From: Nostoc piscinale CENA21
GTDB taxonomy: Bacteria; Cyanobacteriota; Cyanobacteriia; Cyanobacteriales; Nostocaceae
Assembly: GCF_001298445.1 (NCBI RefSeq)
Contig: NZ_CP012036.1
Span: 6,635,525-6,699,524 of the forward strand
DNA length: 64,000 nucleotides
Direction: 5' to 3'
Made by a program: the position numbers and the translations under genes. The notes beneath the pieces were generated by a model. That model was not told where the DNA came from and did not search any database. It was given only the letters and a program-made list of their open reading frames with translations. This document shows, one piece after another, positions 7,683 to 17,433 of the stretch. Numbering within the stretch: position 1 is the first letter of the stretch; each line of letters opens with the position of its first letter.

Positions 7683-7831
7683 AGGATGTCTGAGAAGTAT
7701 TAAATATTTCGTCAGATCCTCCCTAGCCCCCCTTAAAAAGGGGTGAATAATCTCAAAGTCCCCCTTAAAAAGGGGGATTTAGGGGGATCTACAAGTCTCA
7801 AATACAACATCAAAAAGTTTTCAGACATCCT
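7683..7831. mobile_element. MITE-like element with terminal inverted repeats and 5-bp flanking duplication
   Basis: A 149-bp non-coding element. Its ends are AGGATGTCTGA (7683-7693) and TCAGACATCCT (7821-7831), perfect inverted repeats that extend imperfectly. CTAAG flanks both sides (7678-7682 and 7832-7836) as a putative target-site duplication. The core holds the C-run/G-run palindrome CCCCCTTAAAAAGGGGG followed by ATTTAGGGGGATCT, which is shared with the element at 26234-26353. No transposase is present, so it would be mobilised in trans. Confidence 0.75.
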
Positions 7832-7936
7832 CTAAGAATTGATGAGGACTGGATTGTTTTACTGAGTAAAAAATCGAACTAAATTAATTAGGTGCAGACT
7901 ACTAAATTGTCGAAAATAGCTATTTGTGGAGAATGT

Positions 7937-8743
7937 ATGTCATTTTTAACCAGATACCAAGCTAATAGCAAATTATTATTGACTCTAGGGTTAATGATAT
8001 CGGGATTATTGATATTACCTAACCCAGCTAAAGCTGTGACAATTGTGCCTCTGACATCACAAGATACTAACCCAGGCTTTGATGACACAGACTTTAATTT
8101 ACTCCTAGATCAAGGAGATTTTAAGGAGTTGTTTGTTGCGGAAGCTCGAATTGGTAACAATGGGTTTGGTGGCAATGGTGAGCGAGAATTAGGGATTAAT
8201 CGAGATGTGAGAGCAACTGTAGGTGCGGGGCTACCTGTGGCTAAAGCAGATTTAGTCTGGGGTAATGGTAAAGTTTGGGACTTTAGTTTGGAATATACAG
8301 GTAGCAAAGTAACTTACAAAGTTTTTGATACTTCCCAAACCTTCCAATTAGTGACTCAAGAATTTAGCGGTGCTGTCACAGATATCTTTATCCGCACCTT
8401 TGCTAATAAAGGTAGTGGTAGTAACGTTCAAAACGCTGTTTCTTTAACTAATCTAGTTCTTAATGGTACAGCGTTAGGAAGTTTAGCATCAGCAAGTACA
8501 AGTGCTACAAAGGATTTAGATTATCTCCATATCACTGGTCTTTCTGCACCCTTTACACTAACGGGTAAAACAGCATTTAGCTGGGTTGGTGCTGCACCTG
8601 CGCGTTCTAACCTAGCCTTCCAAATCAAAGTCGGTACTTCTCAATCAGTTCCAGAACCTAGTACTCTTGCGGCCATCTTCTTGGCTACTATGACAGGTGC
8701 GGCAACTTCAAAAAGACAAAAGATAGCTGCTCAAAAAGTTTAA
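7937..8743 (+). CDS. PEP-CTERM sorting-domain exported protein
   Basis: A secreted or envelope protein of about 268 residues. It starts with a signal peptide (LLLTLGLMISGLLILPNPAKA) and ends with the exosortase signal: VPEPSTLAAIFLATMTGAAT followed by the basic tail SKRQK. The middle is a beta-rich, Gly/Ser/Thr-rich domain with no motif I recognise. Exosortase would cleave at the PEP motif. I placed the start at the ATG at 7937, preceded by GGAG; a GTG at 7892 in frame would add 15 non-signal-like residues. A MITE-like element lies about 100 nt upstream. Confidence 0.85.
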   Translation: MSFLTRYQANSKLLLTLGLMISGLLILPNPAKAVTIVPLTSQDTNPGFDDTDFNLLLDQGDFKELFVAEARIGNNGFGGNGERELGINRDVRATVGAGLPVAKADLVWGNGKVWDFSLEYTGSKVTYKVFDTSQTFQLVTQEFSGAVTDIFIRTFANKGSGSNVQNAVSLTNLVLNGTALGSLASASTSATKDLDYLHITGLSAPFTLTGKTAFSWVGAAPARSNLAFQIKVGTSQSVPEPSTLAAIFLATMTGAATSKRQKIAAQKV

Positions 8744-8970
8744 ATTGATTGTGTAATTTAGGCTAATCAAGATTTACACATGAAGATTATCTGTAGAAAC
8801 TGGGTATAGGGAAGCCACTGCCGAAAAGGTTTCCTAACTTGAATCAAGTGGCTTGTGTATTTATCCAAAACCCTTACACCGTTCGGCTGACGCTCACGGC
8901 GAAGCCCCATACCCTTTCACCCCTAAACCCAATTTCCACAGACAACCTTTGTGCGTAAGTCCTGGGTTGG

Positions 8971-10251
8971 TTACAACACCTCGCGCCCCAAATAAGGTTG
9001 CAGTGCTTCCGGTATCAAAATCGTCCCGTCTGGTTGCTGGTAATTTTCCAAAACCGCAGCCATAGTACGTCCAACTGCTAAACCGGAACCGTTGAGGGTA
9101 TGGACAAACTGTGTACCTTTTTTACCTGCTTCCTTAAAGCGAATATCAGCTCGTCGTGCTTGGAAGTCTATAAAGTTAGAGCAGCTAGAAATTTCGCGAT
9201 ACTTGCCAGCCGAAGGTAGCCAAACTTCTAAATCGTAGGTTTTGGTTGAGGAAAATCCTAAATCTCCAGTACATAAATTTACTACCCGATAAGGTAGCTT
9301 TAATGCCTGTAAAATTGCTTCGGCATTACCTACCAATTTTTCTAGTTCGTCAAAGGAAGTCTCAGGCTGGACAAATTTTACTAGTTCCACTTTGTTAAAT
9401 TGATGCAGGCGAATTAACCCCCGCATATCGCGGCCATAACTGCCAGCTTCCCGGCGAAAACAGGGAGTATAAGCACAGTGGTAAATAGGTAAGTCTTGTG
9501 CGGCGAGAATTTCCCCACGATAGAGGTTTGTCACGGGTACTTCTGCTGTGGGAATTAGCCACAAATCATCATCAGCACATTTAAAGCTTTCTTCGGCGAA
9601 TTTTGGAAGTTGACCGGTTGCCGTTAGTGAGTCCGTGTTAACTAACAATGGCGGACTAACTTCTATATATCCTGCCTGAATTTGGCGATCGAGCATAAAT
9701 TGAATTAATGCTCTTTCTAGTGCTGCACCAGCCCCAATTAAGCTAGTAAAGCGGCTTTGGGCAACTTTAACAGCACGCTCAAAATTGAGAATGCCTAGTT
9801 TTTCGCCAATTTCCCAGTGCGGCAGAATGTTGGGGTTTTTTGGCAGATACTCGTCACCCCAACGGCGAACTTCAACGTTATTTTCCTCATCTTTGCCGAC
9901 AGGTGTAGAGTCACTCGGTAAATTGGGTAGAGCGAGTACCAGCCTGTTAATTTCAGCTTTCAGTTCTTTTTCTTTTGGTTCCAGTTCACTCAACTGAGCT
10001 TTAATGGAGTTACCTTCATCACGCAAAGCTTGAATTTCTGGGTCTTGAGGATTAACACCAGATTTTATCTTTTGACCGACAAGTTTACCAATTTCGTTAC
10101 TCCGAGCTTGGAGTTGACTGCGGTTCACCTCCAGTTCTCGTTGTTGCTTGTCTAACTCTAATATCGGCTGAATGTCATAATTACCGCTACGACCGTTCAA
10201 CCGCTCTTGCACTAATTGGGGATTTTCCCGTATTTGCTTTATATCCAGCAC
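8971..10251 (-). CDS. serS: Seryl-tRNA synthetase
   Basis: Class II aminoacyl-tRNA synthetase of 426 residues that charges tRNA-Ser in the cytoplasm. The N-terminal tRNA-binding coiled coil (residues about 1-110, MLDIKQIRENPQLVQERL then a long charged helical pair) is followed by the catalytic core with motif 2 (CFRREAGSYGRDMRGLIRLH) and motif 3 (GSGLAVGRTMAAVLEN). The length is normal. It is transcribed alone; the upstream 430 bp hold a hairpin but no T-box. Confidence 0.97.
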   Translation of the reverse strand: MLDIKQIRENPQLVQERLNGRSGNYDIQPILELDKQQRELEVNRSQLQARSNEIGKLVGQKIKSGVNPQDPEIQALRDEGNSIKAQLSELEPKEKELKAEINRLVLALPNLPSDSTPVGKDEENNVEVRRWGDEYLPKNPNILPHWEIGEKLGILNFERAVKVAQSRFTSLIGAGAALERALIQFMLDRQIQAGYIEVSPPLLVNTDSLTATGQLPKFAEESFKCADDDLWLIPTAEVPVTNLYRGEILAAQDLPIYHCAYTPCFRREAGSYGRDMRGLIRLHQFNKVELVKFVQPETSFDELEKLVGNAEAILQALKLPYRVVNLCTGDLGFSSTKTYDLEVWLPSAGKYREISSCSNFIDFQARRADIRFKEAGKKGTQFVHTLNGSGLAVGRTMAAVLENYQQPDGTILIPEALQPYLGREVL

Positions 10252-10313
10252 AGATTTTTCTCAGTTTTTAGCCTAGAATCTTCTTGATCAATACAGTTAA
10301 CATACAAAGTTTT

Positions 10314-10342
10314 CAGGGTAGCTGAAAGTTACCCTGCTTTTA
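10314..10342. terminator. Small hairpin in the serS upstream region
   Basis: CAGGGTA...TACCCTG with an 8-nt loop (10314-10336) is followed by CTTTTAAT on the plus strand. It is oriented away from both flanking minus-strand genes, so it is not an obvious terminator for either. It could be a leader structure of serS or chance. The rest of 10252-10684 shows nothing recognisable. Confidence 0.3.
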
Positions 10343-10684
10343 ATACCCTTCATTAATATGAAAGGTTAACAGCACCAGGTTAAGGGATTATTTTACATAA
10401 CTCAGCAAACAATAAGTTTGTAACTTTATTCATTAACTTACCTTGAATATGCTTACCATTTAACAACTTTTCACCTTTGTTCGCTGACATTGGTCTTGAG
10501 TGAGTCACGGTAGTCGAGCAATTTTAGTTAGTTTGTTGTTTTTCAAGTCATTGCTACGAAATAATGTGGTTGACAGGCAATACACCGAAAAAAAACTAGA
10601 TGTTCACCTGACAGAGCATCAAGGTAAAAAATAACACTACGATTAGTATTTTGATTACTGTTGCTTAACTTGATATAACAGCCA

Positions 10685-11644
10685 TTATTTAGACTGCATT
10701 TCTGAGACTTTAATTAAACCACCAGTTTCTTTGACAGTATATATAGGGCGGGCTTTCACTTCTTCATAAATTCGACCTATATACTCGCCTAAAATCCCCA
10801 TACAAATCAACTGCACAGAACCGAGAAAAAATATGGCAATTGTAATTAAACTGTAACCAATTAAAGGACTAGCATGGTCAAATAAGCGCCAATATAGTAC
10901 TAATACGATCATTAACAAAGCGATCGCAGCTGCTACCATACCTAAGTAGGTTGCCAGCTTTAATGGCACTGTAGAAAAGGAAATAATTCCATCCACAGCC
11001 AAAGCCCAAGATTTACCGAAAGTATACTTAACTTTGCCAGCAAAACGCGGTTCTCGTTCAAACAGTACAGCAGTTTGGCGAAAACCCGCCCAAGCGCGTA
11101 AACCCCGAATGTAACGGTTACGTTCGGGCATAGCATTGAGAATATCTACAACTTGCCTGTCTAGTAAACAAAAATCTCCGGTGTCTGTGGGAATATCCAC
11201 ATGAGATAAACGTCGGAGGATACGATAAAAAGCATAAGCGGTAAAACGTTTGAGCCAACTTTCTTGTTTACGAGCTAAACGTTGAGCGTACACTACTTCG
11301 TAGCCCTGTTGCCATTTCTCCACCATCTGAAAAATTAGTTCTGGGGGATCTTGCAGATCCGCATCCATAATAACTGCACATCTGCCTTGGACAAAATTTA
11401 GCCCAGCCGTAACAGCGATTTGATGGCCAAAATTTCGTGCAAAACTGAGGTAACGCACTCGACTATCACGATGGCGGAGTTCTCGAATCATGCTCAAAGA
11501 GCGATCGCGGCTACCATCATCGACTAAAATTAATTCCACCTCACCAGCTAACTGTTCTGCTACATCATGCAGCCGACGGTACATTTCCGTGATGTTCTCT
11601 TCTTCGTTATAAATAGGAATGACCAAAGAGTATATTGGTTGCAT
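10685..11644 (-). CDS. Polyprenyl-phosphate glycosyltransferase (GT2, DPM1/GtrB-like)
   Basis: About 319 residues. The N-terminal GT2 domain starts YSLVIPIYNEEENITEMYRR, with the nucleotide-binding VDDGSRD and the DADLQDPPE acidic motif. Two C-terminal membrane segments (about 230-255 and 265-290) anchor it, as in GtrB-like enzymes that transfer a sugar from UDP or GDP to a lipid carrier at the inner membrane face. I prefer the ATG at 11644 over the GTG one codon upstream. It is divergent from a GT39-like protein that could use its lipid-linked sugar. Confidence 0.88.
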   Translation of the reverse strand: MQPIYSLVIPIYNEEENITEMYRRLHDVAEQLAGEVELILVDDGSRDRSLSMIRELRHRDSRVRYLSFARNFGHQIAVTAGLNFVQGRCAVIMDADLQDPPELIFQMVEKWQQGYEVVYAQRLARKQESWLKRFTAYAFYRILRRLSHVDIPTDTGDFCLLDRQVVDILNAMPERNRYIRGLRAWAGFRQTAVLFEREPRFAGKVKYTFGKSWALAVDGIISFSTVPLKLATYLGMVAAAIALLMIVLVLYWRLFDHASPLIGYSLITIAIFFLGSVQLICMGILGEYIGRIYEEVKARPIYTVKETGGLIKVSEMQSK

Positions 11645-11811
11645 CACAGTTTTTATGGGATTATTTCATCAAGACAGCAAGAAAAGGCCAGATTCAAGTA
11701 GATATATACTATAAACTTGGTGATGTCGTTCCTGATATAAAATTCCTTAAAATTATATCTACTTATCGTAATCAATCAACAATCAATAAAATAATTAAAC
11801 TAAATTTCTCT

Positions 11812-13353
11812 ATGCGCCCATTCCGAGAAACAGAATGGCTATTTACCTTGCTAATAGGTGCTTTACTACTGTGGTTACTGTGTTTAGGAAATTCCCCCTT
11901 ACGCGACTGGGATGAAGGTACGGTAGCACAAGTCGCCAAGGAAATTTGGCGTGCTGCTTTTGGTTCTCTGCATTGGCTGTATCCAACTTTAGGTGGTGAA
12001 CCTTATCATAATAAGCCGCCTCTGATGCACTTGTTAATTGCTTGGTGTTACTCTCTAGGTGGTGTAAATGAATGGACAACACGCCTACCGGGTGCTTTAT
12101 TAACTGCCTTGGGAGTGCCGTTATTGTATTTAGTAGGAATTTTGTTGTTTAACGATAGTTTGCCGGCTTTGTTTTCGGCTTTAGTTTATTTAACAACTTT
12201 ACCTGTCTTGCGTCACGGACGCTTGGCAATGCTAGATGGTGCCAGCATTACATTTTTCTTACTATTATTATTTTGTTTATTAAAATCACGTCAACAAAAA
12301 CCTTGGGCTTTAGGTGTGGGATTTTGTTTAGGGTTAATTACTCTAACTAAAGGGATGTTGGTTTTGTTGCTAGGAGGTATTGCAGGATTATTTATTTTGG
12401 CTTCATCGCCGTTAATAGTGTTAAATAACCTTTACTTATGGGTTGGAATTGTATTAGGAATTGCGCCAGCGATCGCATGGTATATTGCCCAATGGCAGTA
12501 TTATGGTAGTAATTTCTTACAGATAAATTTACAAACGCAAACATTTGACCGCATAGCCCAACCTGTTGAGGGTAATACAGGCGCACCTTGGTATTATTTA
12601 ATTGAGTTATTAAAGTATGCTTTTCCCTGGTTGTTATTTTGGCCAGCAGGATTTTATCTAGCTTGGAATAAACGCTATGCTAGTTGGAGTCGCTTAATTT
12701 TAATTGGTACTATTGTTTACTTTGTAGCTATCTCTTTAATAACTACAAAGTTGCCTTGGTATGTTATGCCTCTATATCCGTTTTTAGCACTGGCAATTGG
12801 GGCAGAACTTAGTGAAGTTTGGCGAAATCAAGTAATTAATCGGAAAGTTTGGGCAATATTTATAGTTGTGATGGCGCTGGCTGGTTTATGCGGTGGCGTT
12901 TACTTTATTGTTGTCCAGGAAGAGCCTGTATTAGTTGCTATGGCTATTGTTTTAACGATGAGTATGAGTTTAGCAGCATGGTTGATTTATAAATGTGATC
13001 GCAGATTTATTCCTGTGTTATTTTCTGGGATGTATTTAGTCCTCTTATTATTGATGAGTTCCCAATCTTGGATTTGGGAATTAAATGAAGCATTCCCGGT
13101 TAAACCAGTCGCCGCCTTAATTCGCATTTATGTCTCTTCAGGGACAAAAATTTATACATCATTTGCTTATAGCCGTCCTAGTTTAAACTTTTATTGTGAT
13201 TGTCAAGTCATCCCAGAAACCACACTAATTCTGCAACAAATGTGGGCAAATAATGAATATTTACTTTTAGATAATGCTACATTAAAAAACTTAAATTTAC
13301 CTATGACTAAAGTTTTAGGTAGTGCTGAAGATTTTAGTTTAATTGCACCATAG
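11812..13353 (+). CDS. GT39-type membrane glycosyltransferase (ArnT-like)
   Basis: About 513 residues with around 12 hydrophobic segments. The N-terminal motif LRDWDEGTVAQVAKEIW resembles the first periplasmic loop of the GT-C fold (acidic pair for catalysis), followed by YHNKPPLMHLLIAW as in ArnT/PMT enzymes, which transfer a sugar from a lipid carrier to an extracytoplasmic acceptor. I chose the ATG at 11812 (MRPFRETEWLFTLL); the frame is open back to 11635 but those 59 residues are not family-like and overlap the divergent gene. The acceptor is unknown. Confidence 0.85.
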   Translation: MRPFRETEWLFTLLIGALLLWLLCLGNSPLRDWDEGTVAQVAKEIWRAAFGSLHWLYPTLGGEPYHNKPPLMHLLIAWCYSLGGVNEWTTRLPGALLTALGVPLLYLVGILLFNDSLPALFSALVYLTTLPVLRHGRLAMLDGASITFFLLLLFCLLKSRQQKPWALGVGFCLGLITLTKGMLVLLLGGIAGLFILASSPLIVLNNLYLWVGIVLGIAPAIAWYIAQWQYYGSNFLQINLQTQTFDRIAQPVEGNTGAPWYYLIELLKYAFPWLLFWPAGFYLAWNKRYASWSRLILIGTIVYFVAISLITTKLPWYVMPLYPFLALAIGAELSEVWRNQVINRKVWAIFIVVMALAGLCGGVYFIVVQEEPVLVAMAIVLTMSMSLAAWLIYKCDRRFIPVLFSGMYLVLLLLMSSQSWIWELNEAFPVKPVAALIRIYVSSGTKIYTSFAYSRPSLNFYCDCQVIPETTLILQQMWANNEYLLLDNATLKNLNLPMTKVLGSAEDFSLIAP

Positions 13354-13378
13354 CTGTTGATTCAGGTAAAACTATAAA

Positions 13379-14770
13379 TTAATTTTTAGTAATTTTATTA
13401 AATAAATAAACATCATCACGCTGGTATTTTAATTTAAAATTACTGTCATTTTTGAGTTTATCTAATAATTTAAAATTTAACTCTTGATTGCCAGATAAGT
13501 CATGATGGCGTGTATTAAGTAAAATATAATCAAATATATTTACTTGTGTTAAAGGCAAATTATCTTGAATTAAATTAATGCTGGGGCGATGACTTAAATG
13601 AGGAGAAATTTCAGCTGTTGTTAAAACACTACCTTGAGTTTTCACGAGAGCGATCGCCTCTCTTGTAGCTTGCCATGTATCAAGAGACTCAAGATATCTC
13701 CCAAAAAAATGAGTATATTTTGCTAGACATAAAAATCCTACCAGTGACCAGATAATAATTTTGCGTCTGTCTTGGATTAATCCTTTTCCTGCTGCCAAGC
13801 TTGAAATTAAAACTAACAAGATAAACGGCAAAGCTGGGAGAGAATACTGGTGGATTAAATCTTTTTGTGGTTGATAATCAGCAATTATATTAAGTGCTAT
13901 ACAAGGGATAGCAGCTACCAAAGGTTTTATCCCTGCAAGTGAAAAACCCCAAATTACGGGTGCTAATAGCAGTAATAAATATTCTAAGTTGCTTAAGATA
14001 AATACTTTTCCTAAAATTGTTCCTGGTTGCAAAATTATATTTTTAGCAATTTCTGGAACTGAGTTACCTAAATAACTATAACGCCCGACTGCTGCTGGCT
14101 CTGCACCACTAAAAGTAGGAATGATTATTCTAGATGCTATCAAAAACCAAGCTATACCAGCACCTAGCGCGATCGCACCATATAAACGCCGCTTTTCAAA
14201 CACCAATAACCAAAACCCCATCGCTGCAACTGTGAATGAAAGCACAGCTTTACACCCTAGTATGAGGAATACATATAAGCAAAACCATCTTATTTGATTA
14301 CGCCGTGCTGCTAAAACTGCCGCTAAGAATAAAGGTAAAGCAATTACTTCTGGATGGAAATCAAATAAATTGACATTAAATATTAAAGGATATAACAAAT
14401 AAACAGCCGCCATTGCTACTGATTGGCCTTCTTTTAATCCAGCTTGACGTGCTAATTGCCAAGTAGGTAAAGCGCCTGATGCTAAAGCAATTGCCTGTAC
14501 TGCAAAGAGCCAGTATACACTAGGATAAATTTTATAAAGTAAAGCCAAAGGATACCATATCCAAGCTGCATGATCACCAAGAATGTGATAACCCATGAAT
14601 GTTGAAATTGGTGGTTTTTCTTGACTAATTAAATATGCTGCTTGGTCAAAAATCCCTAAATCAAAAGCAGTCGATTGAAACAATTCATGACGTAAAATAC
14701 TGGATGCAAATAAAATTAATGCACTTACACCCATCATCCAAAATACAGAATTAATTGCAGGCGATCGCAT
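13379..14770 (-). CDS. DUF2079 polytopic membrane protein
   Basis: A 463-residue membrane protein with about ten hydrophobic segments. FDLGIFDQAAYLIS near residues 37-50, then TFMGYHILGDHAAWIWYPLA, matches the DUF2079 pattern, which is distantly GT-C-like. Its function is unknown; it may be an uncharacterised membrane glycosyltransferase. It sits 18 nt downstream of the methyltransferase, so the two are probably co-transcribed, and it is convergent with the GT39 gene. A poly-T7 within the coding strand (CAT TTT TTT GGG) does not break this frame. Confidence 0.82.
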   Translation of the reverse strand: MRSPAINSVFWMMGVSALILFASSILRHELFQSTAFDLGIFDQAAYLISQEKPPISTFMGYHILGDHAAWIWYPLALLYKIYPSVYWLFAVQAIALASGALPTWQLARQAGLKEGQSVAMAAVYLLYPLIFNVNLFDFHPEVIALPLFLAAVLAARRNQIRWFCLYVFLILGCKAVLSFTVAAMGFWLLVFEKRRLYGAIALGAGIAWFLIASRIIIPTFSGAEPAAVGRYSYLGNSVPEIAKNIILQPGTILGKVFILSNLEYLLLLLAPVIWGFSLAGIKPLVAAIPCIALNIIADYQPQKDLIHQYSLPALPFILLVLISSLAAGKGLIQDRRKIIIWSLVGFLCLAKYTHFFGRYLESLDTWQATREAIALVKTQGSVLTTAEISPHLSHRPSINLIQDNLPLTQVNIFDYILLNTRHHDLSGNQELNFKLLDKLKNDSNFKLKYQRDDVYLFNKITKN

Positions 14771-14788
14771 AAAAATATTTGGCTAATT

Positions 14789-15538
14789 TTATAATTTTGA
14801 CTGATTTTTTTGTACCATTAACGCAACGGATACACCAAAAGGTAAACTGAATCGATTCATAAAATAACTTTCACTAGCAAATAAAAAAGTTAAAAATTTA
14901 TTGATGGGTTTCGCGGGTAAATTTAAATCGCCACTAGCATCCGATTTTTTATCAAGTTTCAGGAGATTTTTTAATAAACGTACTCCAGCTACCAAGGGAA
15001 ATAACCAAGTATTAAAATAGCTGCCATAGCCGATATTATAACCAGCTAGTCTCACAACTCTTTTTAATCTTTTCAATGTATAGCGACGTTTATGGTAGTT
15101 AATTTCATCATGGTAACTCCATAAAAATTGATAAGCCGGCACTGTAATTAATAACCAACTATTCGGTTTTAATCTGCTAGACAATGCTTCTAAAGCGGCT
15201 AAATCATCATCAATATGCTCTAAAACATCTAAGATAACAATCAAGTCATACTGGTCGTTAAAGGGAATTTGATCAGGTAGGCTACCTTGTTGGACTGTAG
15301 TGACTTGCCTTTCATTCGCTAACTGACAAGCTGTTTCATCAAACTCCATAGCTACAACTTCACCGTAACGAGCCAACATACTTAAGTTGCCTCCAGTACC
15401 ACAGCCAGCCTCTAGAATTTTGGCATTTTTCGGCAGTTTGAGTTGACGAATCAATTTTTCTACAATTTGGCGACGACCGACAAACCACCAATGTTGATCC
15501 TCAACAGCCGCATACTTGAGATAAAAATTTTTATCCAT
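14789..15538 (-). CDS. Class I SAM-dependent methyltransferase
   Basis: 249 residues. Motif I is ILEAGCGTGGNLSMLARYG (about residues 40-58), the acidic strand is VVAMEFDE, and DLIVILDVLEHIDDD is motif II, all typical of the Rossmann methyltransferase fold. The context KYAAVEDQHWWFVGRRQIVEKL at the N-terminus recurs in proteins next to glycosyltransferases. The substrate is unknown; a sugar, lipid or polyprenyl glycoconjugate is suggested only by its neighbours. It is the first gene of a likely two-gene unit with DUF2079. Confidence 0.88.
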   Translation of the reverse strand: MDKNFYLKYAAVEDQHWWFVGRRQIVEKLIRQLKLPKNAKILEAGCGTGGNLSMLARYGEVVAMEFDETACQLANERQVTTVQQGSLPDQIPFNDQYDLIVILDVLEHIDDDLAALEALSSRLKPNSWLLITVPAYQFLWSYHDEINYHKRRYTLKRLKRVVRLAGYNIGYGSYFNTWLFPLVAGVRLLKNLLKLDKKSDASGDLNLPAKPINKFLTFLFASESYFMNRFSLPFGVSVALMVQKNQSKL

Positions 15539-15700
15539 ACCAAAATTTGGTGTCTGAGTAATAATGCCAATATTTTCACACTTTTTCGCACTGCAAATGC
15601 AGTTTCATAACTCAGCATTTTTCATGATTGTGGCGATCGCTGTTATGGATGAGTCCCAAGCAATTTATAGTGGGAGTTATCTGTAAATTCTTAAGCAATT

Positions 15701-16897
15701 GTGAAAGCTATTACTCTTCTTGGTTCCACTGGCTCCATCGGTACTCAGACTTTAGATATTGTCGCTCAGTACCCAGATAAGTTTCGGATTGTTGGATTAG
15801 CAGCAGGTAATAACGTCGAGATGTTGGCGGATCAAATTCGCCAGTTTCGACCGAGTATAGCAGCGATCGCATCTGAAGATAAATTACCCGCACTGCAAGC
15901 AGCCATCCAAGACATTAATCCCCAGCCTATTTTAGTGGCTGGTACAGCCGGAGTTATTGAAGTTGCTCGCTATGGTGATGCTGAGACGGTTGTTACCGGG
16001 ATTGTTGGTTGTGCTGGTTTATTACCCACCATCGCCGCCATTGAAGCAGGTAAAGATATTGCCCTCGCCAACAAAGAAACCTTAATTGCTGGTGGGCCTG
16101 TAGTTCTACCCTTAGTGGAAAAACATGGGGTAAAATTATTACCCGCGGATTCTGAACACTCAGCCATCTTCCAATGCTTGCAAGGCGTTCCCCAAGGCGG
16201 CTTACGAAAGATTTTGCTGACAGCCTCCGGTGGTGCTTTCCGTGATTGGCCTGTAGAAAAGTTGCCAGAAGTTACCGTTGCCGATGCTCTCAAACATCCT
16301 AACTGGTCGATGGGCAGAAAAATTACAGTAGACTCAGCGACTTTGATGAATAAAGGGTTGGAAGTAATTGAAGCTCACTTTTTGTTTGGCTTAGATTACG
16401 ACCATATCGAAATCGTCATCCATCCTCAAAGCATTATTCACTCGTTAATTGAGTTACAAGACACCTCTGTATTAGCTCAACTTGGCTGGCCAGATATGCG
16501 TTTACCCTTGTTATATGCTTTATCTTGGCCCGATCGCATTTACACTGATTGGGAAAGACTCGATTTAGTCAAAGCTGGCAGTTTTACCTTCCGTGAGCCA
16601 GATCATCAAAAATATCCTTGTATGCAGTTAGCTTATGCCGCCGGTAAAGCAGGTGGTTCAATGCCAGCCGTATTAAATGCTGCTAATGAGCAAGCTGTAG
16701 CTTTATTTTTAGCCGAGAAAATTCGCTTTTTAGATATTCCCCGGTGTATTGAATGGGTATGCGATCGCCATCAAAATGATAACTGTGCAAATCCCTCTTT
16801 AGATGACATTTTGGCAGCAGATCAATGGGCAAGACAAGAAGTTTTAACCGCAACTAAAAATTTAGCAACTTCCCCGCAGATGATTTCTCTGCACTAA
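15701..16897 (+). CDS. dxr: 1-deoxy-D-xylulose 5-phosphate reductoisomerase
   Basis: Second enzyme of the MEP isoprenoid pathway, converting DXP to MEP with NADPH. 398 residues, normal length. Visible are the NADPH loop LLGSTGSIGTQTLDIV, ANKETLIAGG, the metal and substrate site LPADSEHSAIFQCLQG, the flexible catalytic loop HPNWSMGRKITVDSATLMNK and GLEVIEAHFLF. It starts with GTG at 15701. A convincing terminator follows at 16945. Confidence 0.97.
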   Translation: MKAITLLGSTGSIGTQTLDIVAQYPDKFRIVGLAAGNNVEMLADQIRQFRPSIAAIASEDKLPALQAAIQDINPQPILVAGTAGVIEVARYGDAETVVTGIVGCAGLLPTIAAIEAGKDIALANKETLIAGGPVVLPLVEKHGVKLLPADSEHSAIFQCLQGVPQGGLRKILLTASGGAFRDWPVEKLPEVTVADALKHPNWSMGRKITVDSATLMNKGLEVIEAHFLFGLDYDHIEIVIHPQSIIHSLIELQDTSVLAQLGWPDMRLPLLYALSWPDRIYTDWERLDLVKAGSFTFREPDHQKYPCMQLAYAAGKAGGSMPAVLNAANEQAVALFLAEKIRFLDIPRCIEWVCDRHQNDNCANPSLDDILAADQWARQEVLTATKNLATSPQMISLH

Positions 16898-16944
16898 AAA
16901 CTCAGATATAACAATCCTTTGATTTGTAACAATTCTACAACTCA

Positions 16945-16985
16945 GATACCAGACTTATCAAAAAAGTCTGGTATCTTGTTTTTTA
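16945..16985 (+). terminator. dxr terminator
   Basis: GATACCAGAC (16945-16954) pairs with GTCTGGTATC (16966-16975) as a perfect 10-bp stem, followed by a T-rich tail. Confidence 0.85.
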
Positions 16986-17111
16986 TAAATTTTTTCTAAA
17001 GAATAGGCATAAGCAGAAATTTCTTCGGTAATTTCCGCTATCATTACCAAACAATAGTTTTTTATTTATTTTCTCACATAATTTATTTTGAATTCTTCTT
17101 TAAGAATTACC

Positions 17112-17309
17112 ATGATTCCAACTTTAATTATTGCTTGGATTGTATTTACAATATTATGGAAAGTTGTCAAAACAACTGTGAGTAATGCCCTGACTATTGC
17201 GGCAATTATTATTTTATTACAGGTAGGTTTTGGCATTACACCGATGGATATTTGGCATCAGATCATTCAGTTTACTCAAACTCTCTCGCAAATTCGCCTT
17301 AATAAATAA
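17112..17309 (+). CDS. Small membrane protein, unknown
   Basis: About 65 residues with two hydrophobic segments (IPTLIIAWIVFTILW and ALTIAAIIILLQVGFGI) and a short polar tail. The ATG at 17112 gives a compact start; a TTG at 17088 in frame is possible. I do not recognise a family. It follows dxr by about 210 nt, after the dxr terminator, so it is probably transcribed separately. Confidence 0.55.
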   Translation: MIPTLIIAWIVFTILWKVVKTTVSNALTIAAIIILLQVGFGITPMDIWHQIIQFTQTLSQIRLNK

Positions 17310-17433
17310 TCAGAATTCAGGCGCAACCATAGCATTAGCCAAGTTGGTTAGGACATCCGTAGCAAAATACTTGAACTCTGTCCCCTGTCACCTGCTATAT
17401 CCGACTCCTGAATTCTGATCCCGAAGTACTTAA

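Noticed and set aside
10252..10684. T-box or other riboswitch leader before serS
   Set aside because: Only one small hairpin is present, and its T tail is on the wrong strand. No T-box consensus was seen.
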